From: Bubalus kerabau
Taxonomy: Eukaryota > Chordata > Mammalia > Artiodactyla > Bovidae
Reading direction: 5' to 3'
Length of the DNA: 64,000 nt
Assembly: GCF_029407905.1 (NCBI RefSeq)
Contig: NC_073626.1
Span: 80,503,482-80,567,481, forward strand
The notes under the pieces: model-generated
Databases searched by the model: none
Told to the model about the DNA's origin: nothing
The model's input: the letters and a program-made list of their open reading frames with translations, nothing else
Translations under genes and position numbers: made by a program
Part shown: positions 38,359-50,454 of the stretch, piece after piece
Position numbering within the stretch: position 1 is the stretch's first letter
How the letters are laid out: each line of letters starts with the position of its first letter

Positions 38359-38539
38359 AAAGCTATTATTATAGCTGTTATCAATGAAAAACTCTATTAC
38401 TCTGCTCTACCCTGCCCCAACTGAGACTTGCTCACTAGAGGTAATTCCTTACCATTCTTTTGTCCCCATGTTTCTAAATACTTACACTTACTAATACTTA
38501 TGCTGTTACTAATACTTACTAATACAATTATTAGTAAGT

Positions 38540-41098
38540 AGAGGGCAGGAATCCCTCAGAAGAAATGGAGTAGCCATCATGGTCAACAGAAGAGTCCAAA
38601 ATGCAGTACTTGGATGCAATCTCAAAAACGACAGAATGATCTCTGTTCGTTTCCAAGGCAAACCATTCAATATCACAGTAATCCAAGTCTATGCCCCAAC
38701 CAGTAACGCTGAAGAAGCTGAAGTTGAACGGTTCTATGAAGACCTACAAGACCTTTTGGAACTAACACCCAAAAAAGATGTCCTTTTCATTATAGGGGAC
38801 TCGAATGCAAAAGTAGGAAGTCAAGAAACACATGGAGTAACAGGCAAATTTGGCCTTGGAATATGGAATGAAGCAGGGGAAAGACTAATAGAGTTTTGCC
38901 AAGAAAATGCACTGGTCATAACAAACACCCTCTTCCAACAACACAAGAGAAGACTCTATACATGGACATCACCAGATGGTCAACACCGAAATCAGATTGA
39001 TTATATTCTTGGCAGCCAAAGATGGAGAAGCTCTATACAGTCAGCAAAAACAAGACCAGGAGCTGACTGTGGCTCGGATCATGAACTCCTTATTGCCAAA
39101 TTCAGACTGAAATTGAAGAAAGTAGGGAAAACCACTAGACCATTCAGGTATGACCTAAATCAAATCCCTTATGATTATACAGTGGAAGTGAGAAATAGAT
39201 TTAAGGGCCTAGATCTGAGAGATAGATGCCTGATGAGCTATGGAATGAGGTTCGTGACATTGTACAGGAGACAGGGATCAAGACCATCCCCATGGAAAAG
39301 AAATGCAAAAAAGCAAAATGGCTGCCTGGGGAGGCCTTACAAATAGCTGTGAAAAGAAGAGAAGCGAAAAGCAAAGGAGAAAAGGAAAGATATAAACATC
39401 TGAATGCAGAGTTCCAAAGAATAGCAAGAAGAGATAAGAAAGCCTTCTTCAGTGATCAATGCAAAGAAATAGAAGAAAACAACAGAATGGGAAAGTCTAG
39501 AGAGCTCTTCAAGAAAATCAGAGATACCAAAGGAACATTTCATGCAAAGATGGGCCCGATAAAGGACAGAAATGGTATGGACCTAACAGAAGTTAAGTGG
39601 GCCTTAGAAAGCATCACTACAAACAAAGCTAGTGAAGGTGATGGAATTCCAGTTGAGCTATTCCAAATCCTGAAAGATGATGCTGTGAAAGTGCTGCACT
39701 CAATATGCCAGCAAATTTGGAAAACTCAGCAGTGGCCACAGGACTGAAAAAGGTCAGTTTTCATTCCAATCCCAAAGAAAGGCAATGCCAAAGAATGCTC
39801 AAACTACCACACAATTGCACTCATCTCACACGCTAGTAAAGTAATGCTTAAAATTCTCCAAGCCAGGCTTCAGCAATATATGAACCGTGAACTTCCTGAT
39901 GTTCAAGCTGGTTTTAGAAAAGGCAGAGGAACCAGAGATCAAATTGCCAACATCCGCTGGATCATGGAAAAAGCAAGAGAGTTCCAGGAAAACATCTATT
40001 TCTGCTTTATTGACTATGCCAAAGCCTTTGACTGTGTGGATCACAATAAACTGTGGAAAATTCTGAAAGAGATGGGAATACCAGACCACCTGATCTGCCT
40101 CTTGAGAAATTTATATGCAGGTCAGGAAGCAACAACTAGAACTGGACATGGAACAACAGACTGGTTTCAAATAGGAAAAGGAGTACATCAAGGCTGTATA
40201 TTGTCACCCTGTTTATTTAACTTATATGCAGAGTACATCATGAGAAACACTGGACTGGAAGAAGCACAAGCTGGAATCAAGATTGCTGGGAGAAATATCA
40301 ATAACCTCAGATATGCAGATGACACCACCCTTATGGCAGAAAGTGAAGAGGAACTAAAAAGCCTCTTGATGAAAGTGAAAGTGGAGAGTGAAAAAGTTGG
40401 CTTAAAGCTCAACATTCAGAAAATGAAGATCATGGCATCTGGTCCCATCACTTCATGGGACATAGATGGGGAAACAGTGGAAACAGTATCAGACTTTATT
40501 TTTCTGGGCTCCAAAATCACTGCAGATGGTGACTGCAGCCATGAAATTAAAAGACGCTTACTCCTTGGAAGGAAAGTTATGACCAACCTAGATAGCATAT
40601 TCAAAAGCAGAGACATTACTTTGCCAACAAACATCCGTCTAGTCAAGGCTATGGTTTTTCCAGTGGTCATGTATGGATGTGAGAGTTGGACTGTGAAGAA
40701 GGCTGAGTGCTGAAGAATTGATGCTTTTGAACTGTGGTGTTGGAGAAGACTCTTGAGAGTCCCTTGGACTGCAAGGAGATCCAACCAGTCCATTCTGAAG
40801 GAGATCAGCCCTGGGATTTCTTTGGAAGGAATGATGCTATGCTGAAACTCCAGTACTTTGGCCACCTCGTGCAAAGGGTTGACTCATTGGAAAAGACTCT
40901 GATGCTGGGAGGGATTGGGGGCAGGAGGAGAAGGGGACGACAGAGGATGAGATGGCTGGATGGCATCACTGACTCGAAGGACATGAGTCTGAGTGAACTC
41001 AGTTGGTGTTGGACAGGGAAGCCTGGCGTGTTGTGATTCATGGGGTCGCAAAGAGTCGGACACGACTGAGCGACTGATCTGATCTGATCTGATAGGTA
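38540..41098 (+). mobile_element. BovB (RTE-clade) LINE, 5'-truncated, disabled
   Basis: A 2.56 kb copy flanked by the direct repeat attagtaagt (38530-38539 and 41099-41108). The first open stretch (38579-39346) carries an APE-type endonuclease with the GDSNAK and SDHELL motifs. The reverse transcriptase part follows, with AGFRKGRGTRDQIANI and the YADD motif near 40314. It cannot be active: the frame is broken near 39225, a TGA interrupts it at 39745-39747, and about 130 nt seem to be missing near 39590 compared with the family as I remember it. It ends in a gatct repeat and is oriented with the host gene. Confidence 0.95.
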
Positions 41099-41451
41099 AT
41101 TAGTAAGTTACTAATACTTACTAATGCTTATACTGTTACTGAGTCTAAGCTCATACAACTCACTGCATGGCAGGCTAGTAAAGCTGGAGATGAGGTGCTC
41201 CGGCCAGGAACAGCAACTTTATTTGGAAAGCCAGCAGACCAAGAAGATGGTGGACTAGTATCCCAAAAAAGCATCTTACCCAAGTTACAATTCAGGCCTC
41301 TTTTATATTAAAAGCAGAGACGATTTGGCTGGTGAATCCTTTGTCCTTGGAGCTATCCATGTAATCTGTTTACCATGTTCCTATAAACTACCAACAAAGC
41401 AAAAGCTGTTCTCTGTTCTGCAACTTTTTATCTCTAGAGAAAGAAAGTAGA

Positions 41452-41660
41452 AAGTATTAGTCACTCAGTCATGTCTAACTCTTTGAGACCCCATGGACTG
41501 TAGCCCACCAGATTCCTCTGTCCAAGGAATTCTTCAGGCAAGAATACTGGAGTGGGTTGCCATTCCCTTTTCCAGGTATCTTCCTGACCCAGGGATCAAA
41601 CCCGCGTCTCTTGCATCACAGACAGATTCTTTACCACTAGGGCCCCCTGGGGAGCCTTTT
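41452..41660 (-). mobile_element. Bov-tA SINE
   Basis: Reverse copy with gtcactcagtcatgtctaac, gcaagaatactggagtgggt and the terminal ccactagggccccctgggga. Confidence 0.9.
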
Positions 41661-41661
41661 C

Positions 41662-41680
41662 TCTGTGTGTGTGTGTGTGT
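41662..41680. repeat. Short (TG)n tract
   Basis: A run of TG between two same-direction SINEs. Confidence 0.85.
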
Positions 41681-41806
41681 TTAGTTGCTCAGTCGTGTCC
41701 AATTCTTTGCGACCCCATGAACTGTAGCCACCCAGGCTCCTCTGTCCAAGGAATTCTCCAGGCAAGAATAGTGGAGTGGGTTGCTGTTTCCTACTCCAGG
41801 GTTTTA
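41681..41806 (-). mobile_element. Bov-tA SINE, partial
   Basis: ttgctcagtcgtgtccaatt through tttcctactccaggg; it lacks the tRNA-like part. Confidence 0.88.
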
Positions 41807-42958
41807 TCTCTACATGAAGGGAAAATTTATACCTTTAAATGTCACAGCCTTGAGAATGGGCTATCCTGTGTATTTTATCCCATAGGCAACATTCCTTTAC
41901 AAAAGGTGCCGAGCCTGCACGCTAAGCACAGGCAGCAGAGAACAAAGGTTAGAGCTAAAGGAATAGATGCAATATGGAATCAGGGTTATTCTTCTCTGTT
42001 GCAGTACCTTTTCTTGATTTGTCATTTTAGACATTTATTTTCCTTGTTACAGATAAGGAATCAGCTCTCCTTTTCCCTCTCCTTCTCCCTAAAAAGCTAG
42101 AACGTAATTTTTTGTTCACTGCTAAATCAAGTAGTCTTTCATGATGACATTTCTTGAACAAATGTTGATTTTTTTTCCCCCTGGAGTTTAACAATTGCTC
42201 CATCTTCATTTGCTTAGTTTCTTCTGTAGCTATTATATTTTCCCCAAACAGATCTATCAAATGCTTGTCTGTGTATCTACATATTTATCAAATGCAAAAT
42301 CTGTGATTTTTGTTCCCCCTCTGCTGTATAGTTGAATCTGGCACACAGCTCTTCTGACCTCCATCTGCTGCTTCTCTCTGCTGGTTTTCCTATTTCTGGC
42401 AAGCCATTTATTTCTCTTTCCAGACTTATTTCCATACTTTGCTGAAACACATTGTATCGTAGCTTTCAATTGGGTAGGGTGGTATATAATTTGAGTCTGA
42501 ATCTACTTTTATTTTGCCCTGCAACTCGATCATTTGACAAGGTGTAGGGTGAAAGTAGTTTTACCTTAGAAATTTGAAGACACTGATGCACTGTCTTCTA
42601 GAAGCCCATGTCGGAAGTCCTGTGCCATCTGCAGTAGCATGTCAGTGTATATGACCTTCCTGGGGGGAGAGTCTTTTTGTTTCTTTTTGGAAACTTTTAG
42701 AATCTTTTTGTGATCCTTTTCATCTTGAGATTTCTCTCCTATTCTGGGAGTTTTCTTGCCCCTGCTTTTTTCTATTCAAGCATGTTAGGTTAATCATCTG
42801 TTTTCTTCTTATCTTTCCTTTCCTGGTTTTCATCTCTATCATTTCGTTATACTTTCTGTGAGATTTTTTTGGCATTTTAGTTTTAGTCTATCAGATATTT
42901 AATTTTCAATGTTGAAGAGCTCCTTCTTGCTCTCTGATTATCTCTTTTTAGAAATAAA

Positions 42959-43110
42959 GCCTGGGACTTCCCTGGTGGTTCAGTGGCTAGGACTCCACGC
43001 TCCCAAAATAGGGGGCTCGGATGTGATTCCTGGTCAAAGAACCAGACCCCACATTCCTCAGCTAAGACCCAGTGCAAATAAATAAATTAATTAATTTAAA
43101 AATAAATTTT
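42959..43110 (+). mobile_element. CHR-2-like tRNA-derived SINE
   Basis: It starts gggacttccctggtggttca and ends in an AT-rich aataaataaattaatt tail. Confidence 0.75.
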
Positions 43111-43695
43111 ATCTTTTCTTAGTCTATGAAGATATTAATTACATTAAATGATTAATTTTTCTCTTTCCATTTCCTTTGGGTTGCTTTTTCTTTTGGGGTT
43201 GTTTTCAGATATCCTTTTTATGAAGGAAACTTAAATTTCTTTGAGCCTTGTTTGATAGTAAGAGCAAAGCTATAAAGTGCTGACCAGAAAGCTATAGGTA
43301 TGAACGGGCCTCACCAGTTGGTGATCAAGCAGCCTTTTTGTTGAGAAGTTTCCAAATGTCAGTATCAGCAAATCCTTTCTGAAGATGGTCAATTTCTTCT
43401 TAGTAGATGCTCCTTCTCCCTGTTGGGGTGAGGAGTAAGAGGAGGAAGCTAGTACCTGTGTTCTGGGAGCAGTGCAGTTGAGAGGGGGCGGAGGCCCCTT
43501 CAGTTCAGTGTTCACAGGCATAATCTCCTGTGTTCAGTTCTGTGCAGATCCCAGTCCTCTGTCGGGCCGCATGTCCTCAGCCTGCAGCCTCTCTGAGTTG
43601 AGTTCCCCCCGAGGAAAAAAATTCTCAGGTCTGTTAGAGGGGGCAGAGGAGAGGAGTGTCATAGATGCTCGGGGCTGGGTTCAGCTGTTCCCCAT

Positions 43696-44018
43696 ACCAC
43701 CTTTTTGATTTATTTACTGGCTGTGGTGAGCCTTCACTGTCGCAGGTGGGCTCTCTCTTGTTGCAGTGAGCGAGGGCTCCTCTTCCTGGTGCTGTGTGGG
43801 CTGCTCATTGCGGTAGCTGCTCTTGTTCGGCTCACAGGCTCTAGGTGTGCAGGCTTCAGTATTTGCTGCTCGTGGGCTCTAGAGTGTTGGCTCAGTTGTT
43901 GTGGTGCACGGGTTTAGTTGCTCCATGGCTTGTAGGATCTTCCCTGACCAGGGATCAAAGCAGTGTCCCTTGCATTACAAGGCAGATTCTTAACCACTGG
44001 GCCACCAGGGAAGCCTCT
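43696..44018 (-). mobile_element. CHR-2 SINE, near full length
   Basis: Reverse copy containing ctcattgcggtagctgctc, cgtgggctctagagtg, tagttgctccatggc and the end ccactgggccaccaggga. Confidence 0.85.
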
Positions 44019-44992
44019 ATACCAGGGTAGTTACTCACCCCTGCCTTTTTCAGAATCTGGTGCCTCTGCGTGCAGATAAGCTGAGGCTTCTGCATGTGTG
44101 GGTGTTGGTGCTCACCTCTGCTGGTATATCTCACCTTTTATTTAGTTAGTTACCCCTTCTCCAGTTTCTTTCTCTTCATCTGTTCTTCTACTGGAAGGAA
44201 GAGGAGATAAACTTGTGGTTAATCTGTTATTTTGAACCAAAAGACCTTTTTTCTGAGGACTGGAATTACATCTGCAGTGTTTCTACACACAGGCTGTCTC
44301 CCGTAGGTGCCTCCACAGGTCAGATTCCTATAGCTTTGGCAACTGCAGTTCTCATCATGGTTTTCTTTCTTTCTTTCTTTTTAAAATAAATTTCAAGTCC
44401 ACATGCTGAGAAAATTGCCTTTTAAAATAGTGGTTAAACTCTTTGCACTTTGCTTAGGGAGGTATTACGTTTGCTCTGTTTTTCCGAGTGAGAAGGTGAA
44501 ATTCAGTGAGTTTATGTGCAAAAACTGTTCAAAGTCAAATTGAAGTCAGTATGGGCTGACCCTCAGGGAACTTGCCCCATCAGTGATCCTTTCTCTTCTC
44601 CAACTTTTTTTGTTTATCTATTGACTTATCCTCATCAGATATGCTGAAGTCCCTCTCATCCTAAAAATCCTTCAACCCACCCTCTACTTCATGTTCCTTT
44701 TTGATTGCAGTCTTCTCTCCTCAAGTTTGTGGACAAGCACCTTGAAAGTTTGGTGTACGTTTTTTTAAGCCCTACTTCCATATCTACATTTCTCACCTCT
44801 TTGCACTATGTCACTTTCTTGAAACCAATCTTATCCCAGTCACCTCCAGTCACTTTGTTATAAACTTTCAGTTCTTATCTTTGGCACCTTAGTCATTTTC
44901 TTAAATGTTTTTTTTCCCCTTGACAACACACTCCTGAATTTCCTTCTGTTTCTTGACCATTATTTCTACTGTTCCTTAAACATTTTTTCTTT

Positions 44993-46462
44993 CAGTTCAG
45001 TTCAGTTCAGTTCAGTCTCTCAGTCGTGTCCGACTCTTTGTGACCCCGTGAACCACAGCACACCAGGCCTCCCTGTCCATCACCAGCTCCCAGAGTCCAC
45101 TCAACCCATGACCATTGAGTCGGTGATGCCATCCAACCATCTCATCCTCTGTCGTCCCCTTCTCCTCCTGCCCTCAATCTTTCCCAACATCAGGGTCATT
45201 TCAAATGAGTCAGCTGTTTGCATCAGGTGGCCAAAGTATTGGAGTTTCAGCTTCAACATCAGTCATACCAATGAACACCCAGGACTGATCTCCTTTAGGA
45301 TGAACTGGTTGGATCTCCTTGCAGTCCAAGAGACTCTCAAGAGTCTTCTCCAATACCATGGTTCAAAAGCATCAGTTCTTCAGTGCTCAGCTTTCTTTAT
45401 AGTCCAACTCTCACATCCATACATGACCACAGGAAAAACCATAGCCTTGACTGGACAGACCTTTGTTGACAAAGTAATGTCTCTGCTTTTTAATATGCTA
45501 TCTAGGTTGGTCATAACTTTCCTTCCAAGGAGTAAGCGTCTTTTAATTTCATGGCTGCAATCACCATCTGCAGTGATTTTGGAGCCCCCAAAAATAAAGT
45601 CTGACACTGTTTCCACTGTTTCCCCATCTATTTGCCATGAAGTGATGGGACTGGATGCTATGATCTTATTTTTCTGAATGTTGAGCTTTAAGCCAACTTT
45701 TTCACTCTCCTCTTTCCCTTTCATCAAGAGGCTCTTCAGTTCTTCTTCACTTTCTGCCATAAGGGTGGTGTCATCTGCATATCTGAGGTTATTGATATTT
45801 CTCCCAGCAATCTTGATTCCAGCTTGTGCTTCTTCCAGCCTAGCGTTTCTCTTGATGTACTCTGCATATAAGTTAAATAAGCAGGGTCACAATATACAGC
45901 CTTGATGTACTCCTTTTCCTATTTGAAACCAGTCTGTTGTTCCATGTCCAATTCTAACTGTTTCTTCCTGACCTGCCTACAGGTTTCTCAAGAGGCAGAT
46001 CAGGTGGTCTGGTATTCCCATCTCTTTCAGAATTTTCCACAGTTGATTGTGATCCACACAGTCAAAGGCTTTGGCATAGTCAATAAAGCAGAAATGTTTT
46101 TCTGGAATTCTCTTGCTTTTTTGATGATCCAGTGGATGTTGGCAATTTGATCCCTGGTTCCTCTGCCTTTTCTAAAACCAGGTTGAACATCTGGAAGTTC
46201 ATGGTTCATGTATTGCTGAAGCGTGGCTTGGAGAATTTTGAGCATTACTTTAATAGCTTGTGAGATGAGTGCAATTGTGCAGTAGTTTGAGCATTCTTTG
46301 GCATTGCCTTTCTTTGGGATTGGAATGAAAACTGACCTTTTCCAGTCCTGTGGCCACTGCTGAGTTTTCCAAATTTGCTGGCATATTGAGTACAACACTT
46401 TCACAGCATCATCTTTCAGGATTTGAAATAGCTCAACTGGAATTCCATCACGTCCACTAGTT
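44993..46462 (-). mobile_element. BovB LINE, 5'-truncated, reverse
   Basis: A 1.47 kb copy from the 3' end (ttcagttcag repeats) to the segment that pairs with about 39640 of the forward copy. The minus strand shows degenerate reverse transcriptase, including QDWKRSVFIPIPKKGNAKE and GFRKGRGTRDQIANI in one frame and polymerase remnants in others, so it is frameshifted and dead. Confidence 0.95.
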
Positions 46463-47055
46463 TTGTTTTTTCTTTATCTGTCCTATATACAATTGTGATC
46501 TCTAGTGTTCAACATGGGTCCTCTCTTCTAATTGTGCATTTTCTTCCACATAATTCTGCACCTTCTGTGTCTTTGGTTACCATCTAATGTAGTAAGTATA
46601 AATTAGTGTAGGGAAACTTATGATAGGCCATTTCCTGAATGCTTTTCCTCCTAACCTGAGAATGAAGGGAAAGGTCAGGGAAGGCTTCTTGCAGAAAGTG
46701 CTAAAAGTCTCAAACCAAGCTCACATTTTGGTTTTCACATCCATTGCACCAATTGCCTGTTGGATACTTCACCTGGATATCCCACAGATCACCTGAAAAC
46801 CAATTCGTCTAAATATTCACCATTCTTCCTCTTCTCCAGACCTCCTGCCCAAGGGAAAGGTGTCACCTCTTACCTGCCTCCCCACCCTCCCCAAATCTGG
46901 TGGTCACCCAAACTTCTTCCTTTCTTTTAGCCTCTATCATTAACTTGTTAACCTCTAGCCATGCTTCTGAACATGTGGAATCCTCAGTGTCTGTCCTTCC
47001 CACTTCCACATCTTTTCTACAGCCCTTCATTCACCGCTTCCTTTGGGAAACCTCT

Positions 47056-47195
47056 CCATAGGACTTCACTGGTGGTCCAGTGGTTAAGACTCTGGTTCCC
47101 CTCATGGTGCATTGGTTCAATCCATGATTAGGGAATTAAGATCCTGCATGCTATGTGGTGGGGCCAAGATAAGTAAATAAATAAAAGCAAAACAC
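47056..47195 (+). mobile_element. CHR-2-like SINE
   Basis: It starts aggacttcactggtggtcc and ends gtggggccaagataagt with an AAAT-type tail. Confidence 0.75.
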
Positions 47196-47216
47196 ACCTC
47201 TCTACACCTATTGTCA

Positions 47217-47364
47217 TTTTTCAGTTGCTAAGTCATGTCCGACTCTTTGCAACCCCATGGATTGCAGCACACCAGGCTTCCCTTTCCTTCACCATCTCCT
47301 GGAGTTTGCTCATATTCATGTCAGTGATGCTGGTTAAGCATCTCATCCTCCTGCACTTCCTGCC
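47217..47364 (-). mobile_element. BovB 3' tail
   Basis: ttgctaagtcatgtccgac, then caccatctcctggagtttgc and tctcatcctcctgc, matching the reverse BovB ends. Confidence 0.75.
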
Positions 47365-47499
47365 ATAATTTCCATACCGTCCTGGGCATACCTCCATCAC
47401 AGCTGCCAATATTCTTCTATTGCTTTCCCTCTTGCCCTAATTGCCTCCCCTCCCCTCTCCTACTTCATTATAGATATCTTGAAGACAGTGTCCACATTT

Positions 47500-47890
47500 C
47501 TCTCAAGATGCTTCACTTTTACATGACTCAGTTTCCCCATGTGGAAAGTAGAGATAATAGTAATTCCTGCTCTTGAGCTGTTGTGAGGATGGATGAATTC
47601 ATGTAAAGTACTTGGGCTCATCTCAGGCTCATGAAGTGAAGTGAAGTGAAGTCGCTCAGTCGTGTCTGACTCTTTGTGACCCCATGGACTGTAGCCTACC
47701 AGGCTCCTCCATCCATGGGAATTTCCAGACAAGAATACTGAAGTGGGTTGCCATTTCCTTCTCTAGGAGATCTTCCTGACCCAGGATTGAACCCTGGTCT
47801 CCTGCACTTTACTGTCTGAGCCACCAGGGAAGTGGTGGCTCATAGTAAGTGCTCAGTATAAGCTGCTGTTAGTAATACTGTTAGCAATAT
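47500..47890 (+). mobile_element. MIR SINE split by a younger SINE
   Basis: actcagtttccccatgtgg and gagctgttgtgaggatgg on the left, and agtaagtgctcagtataag on the right, are parts of one MIR separated by the Bov-tA at 47634-47834. Confidence 0.65.
47634..47834 (-). mobile_element. Bov-tA SINE inside a MIR
   Basis: Repeated gaagt units, then cgctcagtcgtgtctgac through gtctgagccaccagggaa. Confidence 0.9.
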
Positions 47891-48615
47891 CATGTTTCCT
47901 CAATGTCTAGTATGGTGTCTAGCACACAGAGGACTTTCTTTGTATAATTTCTCATATAAATAAATGGAAAAAAGATTAGACTTGTTCCTTCAAAAGAAAG
48001 AGGTGTGATTGTTTACTCTGATTCACATTTTTTTTTTTTTTTTTAAGAAAAAAGAGGGGGAAAGGCATAAAAATTCACAAAGGAAAAAGTGGTCTTTGTT
48101 TCTCCTCATACCCAGTTCTGATTTCCTTTCTGGCTGCTGGTCTTTCCCAAACTTGGCAACTTTGTGGCTATGAAAGAATTGTTGATGAGAAGGTTGGGCG
48201 GGAATGCCTCACAGATACCCCCAGTCGTACCTGGCAGTGTCAGCTTATCAGTGCTGTCTGTGGGTGGTGGTTGTGAGTATGTGAACTCAGGTATCTCTTC
48301 TTCAGATGTTCTGTACTGAGAAATTTTTTCTGAAAGGTTGAACAAGGGAGTAAATCCAGGCCATATCACTGCTGGTTCTGTTTAACAGAATCATATCTAT
48401 TCTTTGAGATCCAGACATTTGGAGATGAGTAGATTCTAGGTTTATCTCATGTGTTGCTTTGTAGTTTACAGTTGCTTTATTATTTTTTTTTAAAGAATTC
48501 ATGTTACTGAAATATTCTTTGTGTGCTCACACAAAGTTTAAATATGCAGTGATAGGAAAATGTATATCATATAAAATATGCTTACTTTAAACCATGTCCA
48601 TATTTTAATTTACAG

Positions 48616-48808
48616 GAAGAGAAATTATCACAGCTAACAGGGTGCCAGCTGTTCAAAGTTTGAGTTTTGATTGGATTTCGAGGAATCTCTATTGGACAGA
48701 TTCTTCTTATAGGAGTATCAGTGTCATAAGGCTAGCTGATAAATCAAGACGTACAATCATCCAGAATTTAAATAACCCACAGTCAATCGTAGTTCATCCA
48801 ACTGCTGG
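48616..48808 (+). CDS. LRP2: Exon 17: YWTD propeller 2, second part
   Basis: A 193-nt exon, phase 1 to phase 2, with acceptor tttacag and donor gtaagt. It encodes REIITANRV, SFDWISRNLYWTDSSYRSI, then VIRLADKSRRTI, NNPQSIVVHPTAG. The canonical YWTD is intact. The match to LRP2 is very good, including the position of the donor inside the TAG-Y turn. Confidence 0.96.
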
Positions 48809-50328
48809 GTAAGTATGTTCATGTTTTCTTAAGAAAACAAGTGATGCCATAGGTATTTGGCAAATTTAGTAAATACAAGATTGAACCATGTAAATTGAAA
48901 TCACCTTAGATTGTATCCTTTTAGCATATGCTGAAATCATCACTTTACCTCTACCACTTACCTTTAGCTAAGTTTTGGCTTTCCCAGCCTTCACTGAACT
49001 GTGTTTTTTTCATAGTCACATAGCACCAAACAGTGAGTCACAGATTCGGTGGAGAAGGAATGAATATGCAGCAGAATTATCAGGAAAGGCTCAAATTCCT
49101 TCCCAGCTTTAACGCGTTGATACAAAGATTACTAAAGCTTTCTAAATCATTCAGTAGTTTTCAGAATGAAAAGTCTTTCAGACCACAAAGTGTTTAACCA
49201 CTGCATTGTTGATGGAGTCAGGCAAGAAAAGACAGAGCATTTCACATCATCCCTTCTAGTTCTTACCTTTTTTATTTAAATATGTTTGATAGTTTGATAG
49301 CTTACCATGAAGTCTTAAACCAGGTAGTTATGTTTTAATAGAGTAATAAAAAAGTGATAACTGGTAACTTACTAAAGCCTGATTGAGGGTACATAGCAAA
49401 CACTTTACATAGTGCATAATCTCATCTAAGCCAAAAGCTGGTTTGTGAGTGAGTATATATAAGACCTGTTTTGGACCTCAGAGAGATAAAGTAACTTGCT
49501 CAAGGACCCACAGCTATTAAGCAACAGTTAGTATTAAAATTCCAGACCTATCTGACTGCAAAGCCTGTGTGTCTAACATATTTTAAAACTGACGATGGTA
49601 TTGATAAGAAGTTTTATTGCCCGATAGAGAGTTAAATGTTGATTTTTCTAGTGAATTTATCTTAAGCTAAGTCTTTGGCAGTGGGTTTTAAAAAGGCGTT
49701 AAATTCCTTTCCTAATCAGTCATTCATTTAAAACAATATGAAATCACATTTCAGAAAGTTACCTTTTGGAAAAGACTCATTTTAGTCCTTAAGGCTCACA
49801 TGAAAGAGAAGAGCTTTTCCCCGCTACACTTACATTTTTGCTACCCTTCGAAATAAAAAAAAAAGCATAAAAAAGATGTATTGGGTAAGACATCTTGGGT
49901 ACATTGATTTGGGTGCATTTTTAATCAGGAATGAAATGCTTTGCTGCAAATTCCTTGTGGAAGATGATCAAAGAGTCATCTAGTGGATCCTTGATGTTTA
50001 ATCTAGAAAGAAAGTGAGAGATTATAAAATCTGTTTTTGTTTTTGTTTTACTCATCATTTATTTTATTTCAAGAACATGTAGTATTAATAATCTGAATTG
50101 TGTCTTTTTGAAGAGCTTACTTGGTGACAACAGTCCTGAAGTCTAGCACAGTGGTTCTCTGCCCTGGATGCTCATTTTAATGCTGTTTGTATTTTCTATA
50201 TATTTTTTTATATAAACCCTACAGAAAACTAGTTTGCAGCAATTCTCTGGAGAATCTGTGTTTGTGCTAAACCTGTCACGTAGTTTGTGCCAATGTTAAC
50301 ATCTTTGATTTATTAACTCCTTTTCTAG
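48809..50328 (+). other. Intron 17
   Basis: It contains one reverse MIR/L2-like remnant at 49380-49580 (agagataaagtaacttgctc, acccacagctattaag). Nothing else was recognised. Confidence 0.8.
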
Positions 50329-50454
50329 GTATATATTCTTCTCGGTTTGGTACCGTCCTGCTAAAATCCTGAGAGCATGGGCTGATGGATCTAACATTTT
50401 ACCTGTAGTAAACACTACTCTTGGGTGGCCCAGTGGGCTGTCCATTGATTGGAG
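50329..50454 (+). CDS. LRP2: Exon 18: YWTD propeller 2, third part
   Basis: A 126-nt exon, phase 2 to phase 2, with acceptor ttctag and donor gtaagt. It encodes YIFFSVWYRPAKILRAWADG, VNTTLGWPSGLSIDW. Remembered human LRP2 reads FFTDW at the YWTD-type strand; here the Asp is Val (GTT at 50345-50347). NTT is a conserved potential glycosylation site. The remainder aligns well. Confidence 0.95.

Larger units (their letters stand above)
41155..42010 (-). mobile_element. Possible LTR remnant, interrupted by SINEs
   Basis: Reverse orientation: gccaggaacagcaactttat followed by ggaaagccagcagacc reads, on the minus strand, as an AATAAA-containing LTR-like segment. It is interrupted by two Bov-tA copies at 41452-41806. 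No internal viral genes are seen, and the family is uncertain. Confidence 0.4.
37350..48615 (+). other. Intron 16 (11.3 kb), repeat-rich
   Basis: The longest intron. It contains two large BovB copies in opposite orientation plus BovB tails, Bov-tA, CHR-2 and MIR SINEs and an LTR-like remnant (all listed). The non-repeat stretches 37350-38015, 42015-42955 and 44020-44990 show no gene. Confidence 0.85.

Noticed and set aside
38579..40713. Long open frames with endonuclease and reverse transcriptase domains as a host gene or novel RT system
   Set aside because: They belong to a BovB LINE with a target-site duplication, a gatct tail, a frameshift and a premature stop; related fragments occur elsewhere in the window.
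45048..45677. 209-residue plus-strand open frame
   Set aside because: It is the antisense reading of the reverse BovB copy; similar antisense frames appear at 31909 and 40416.
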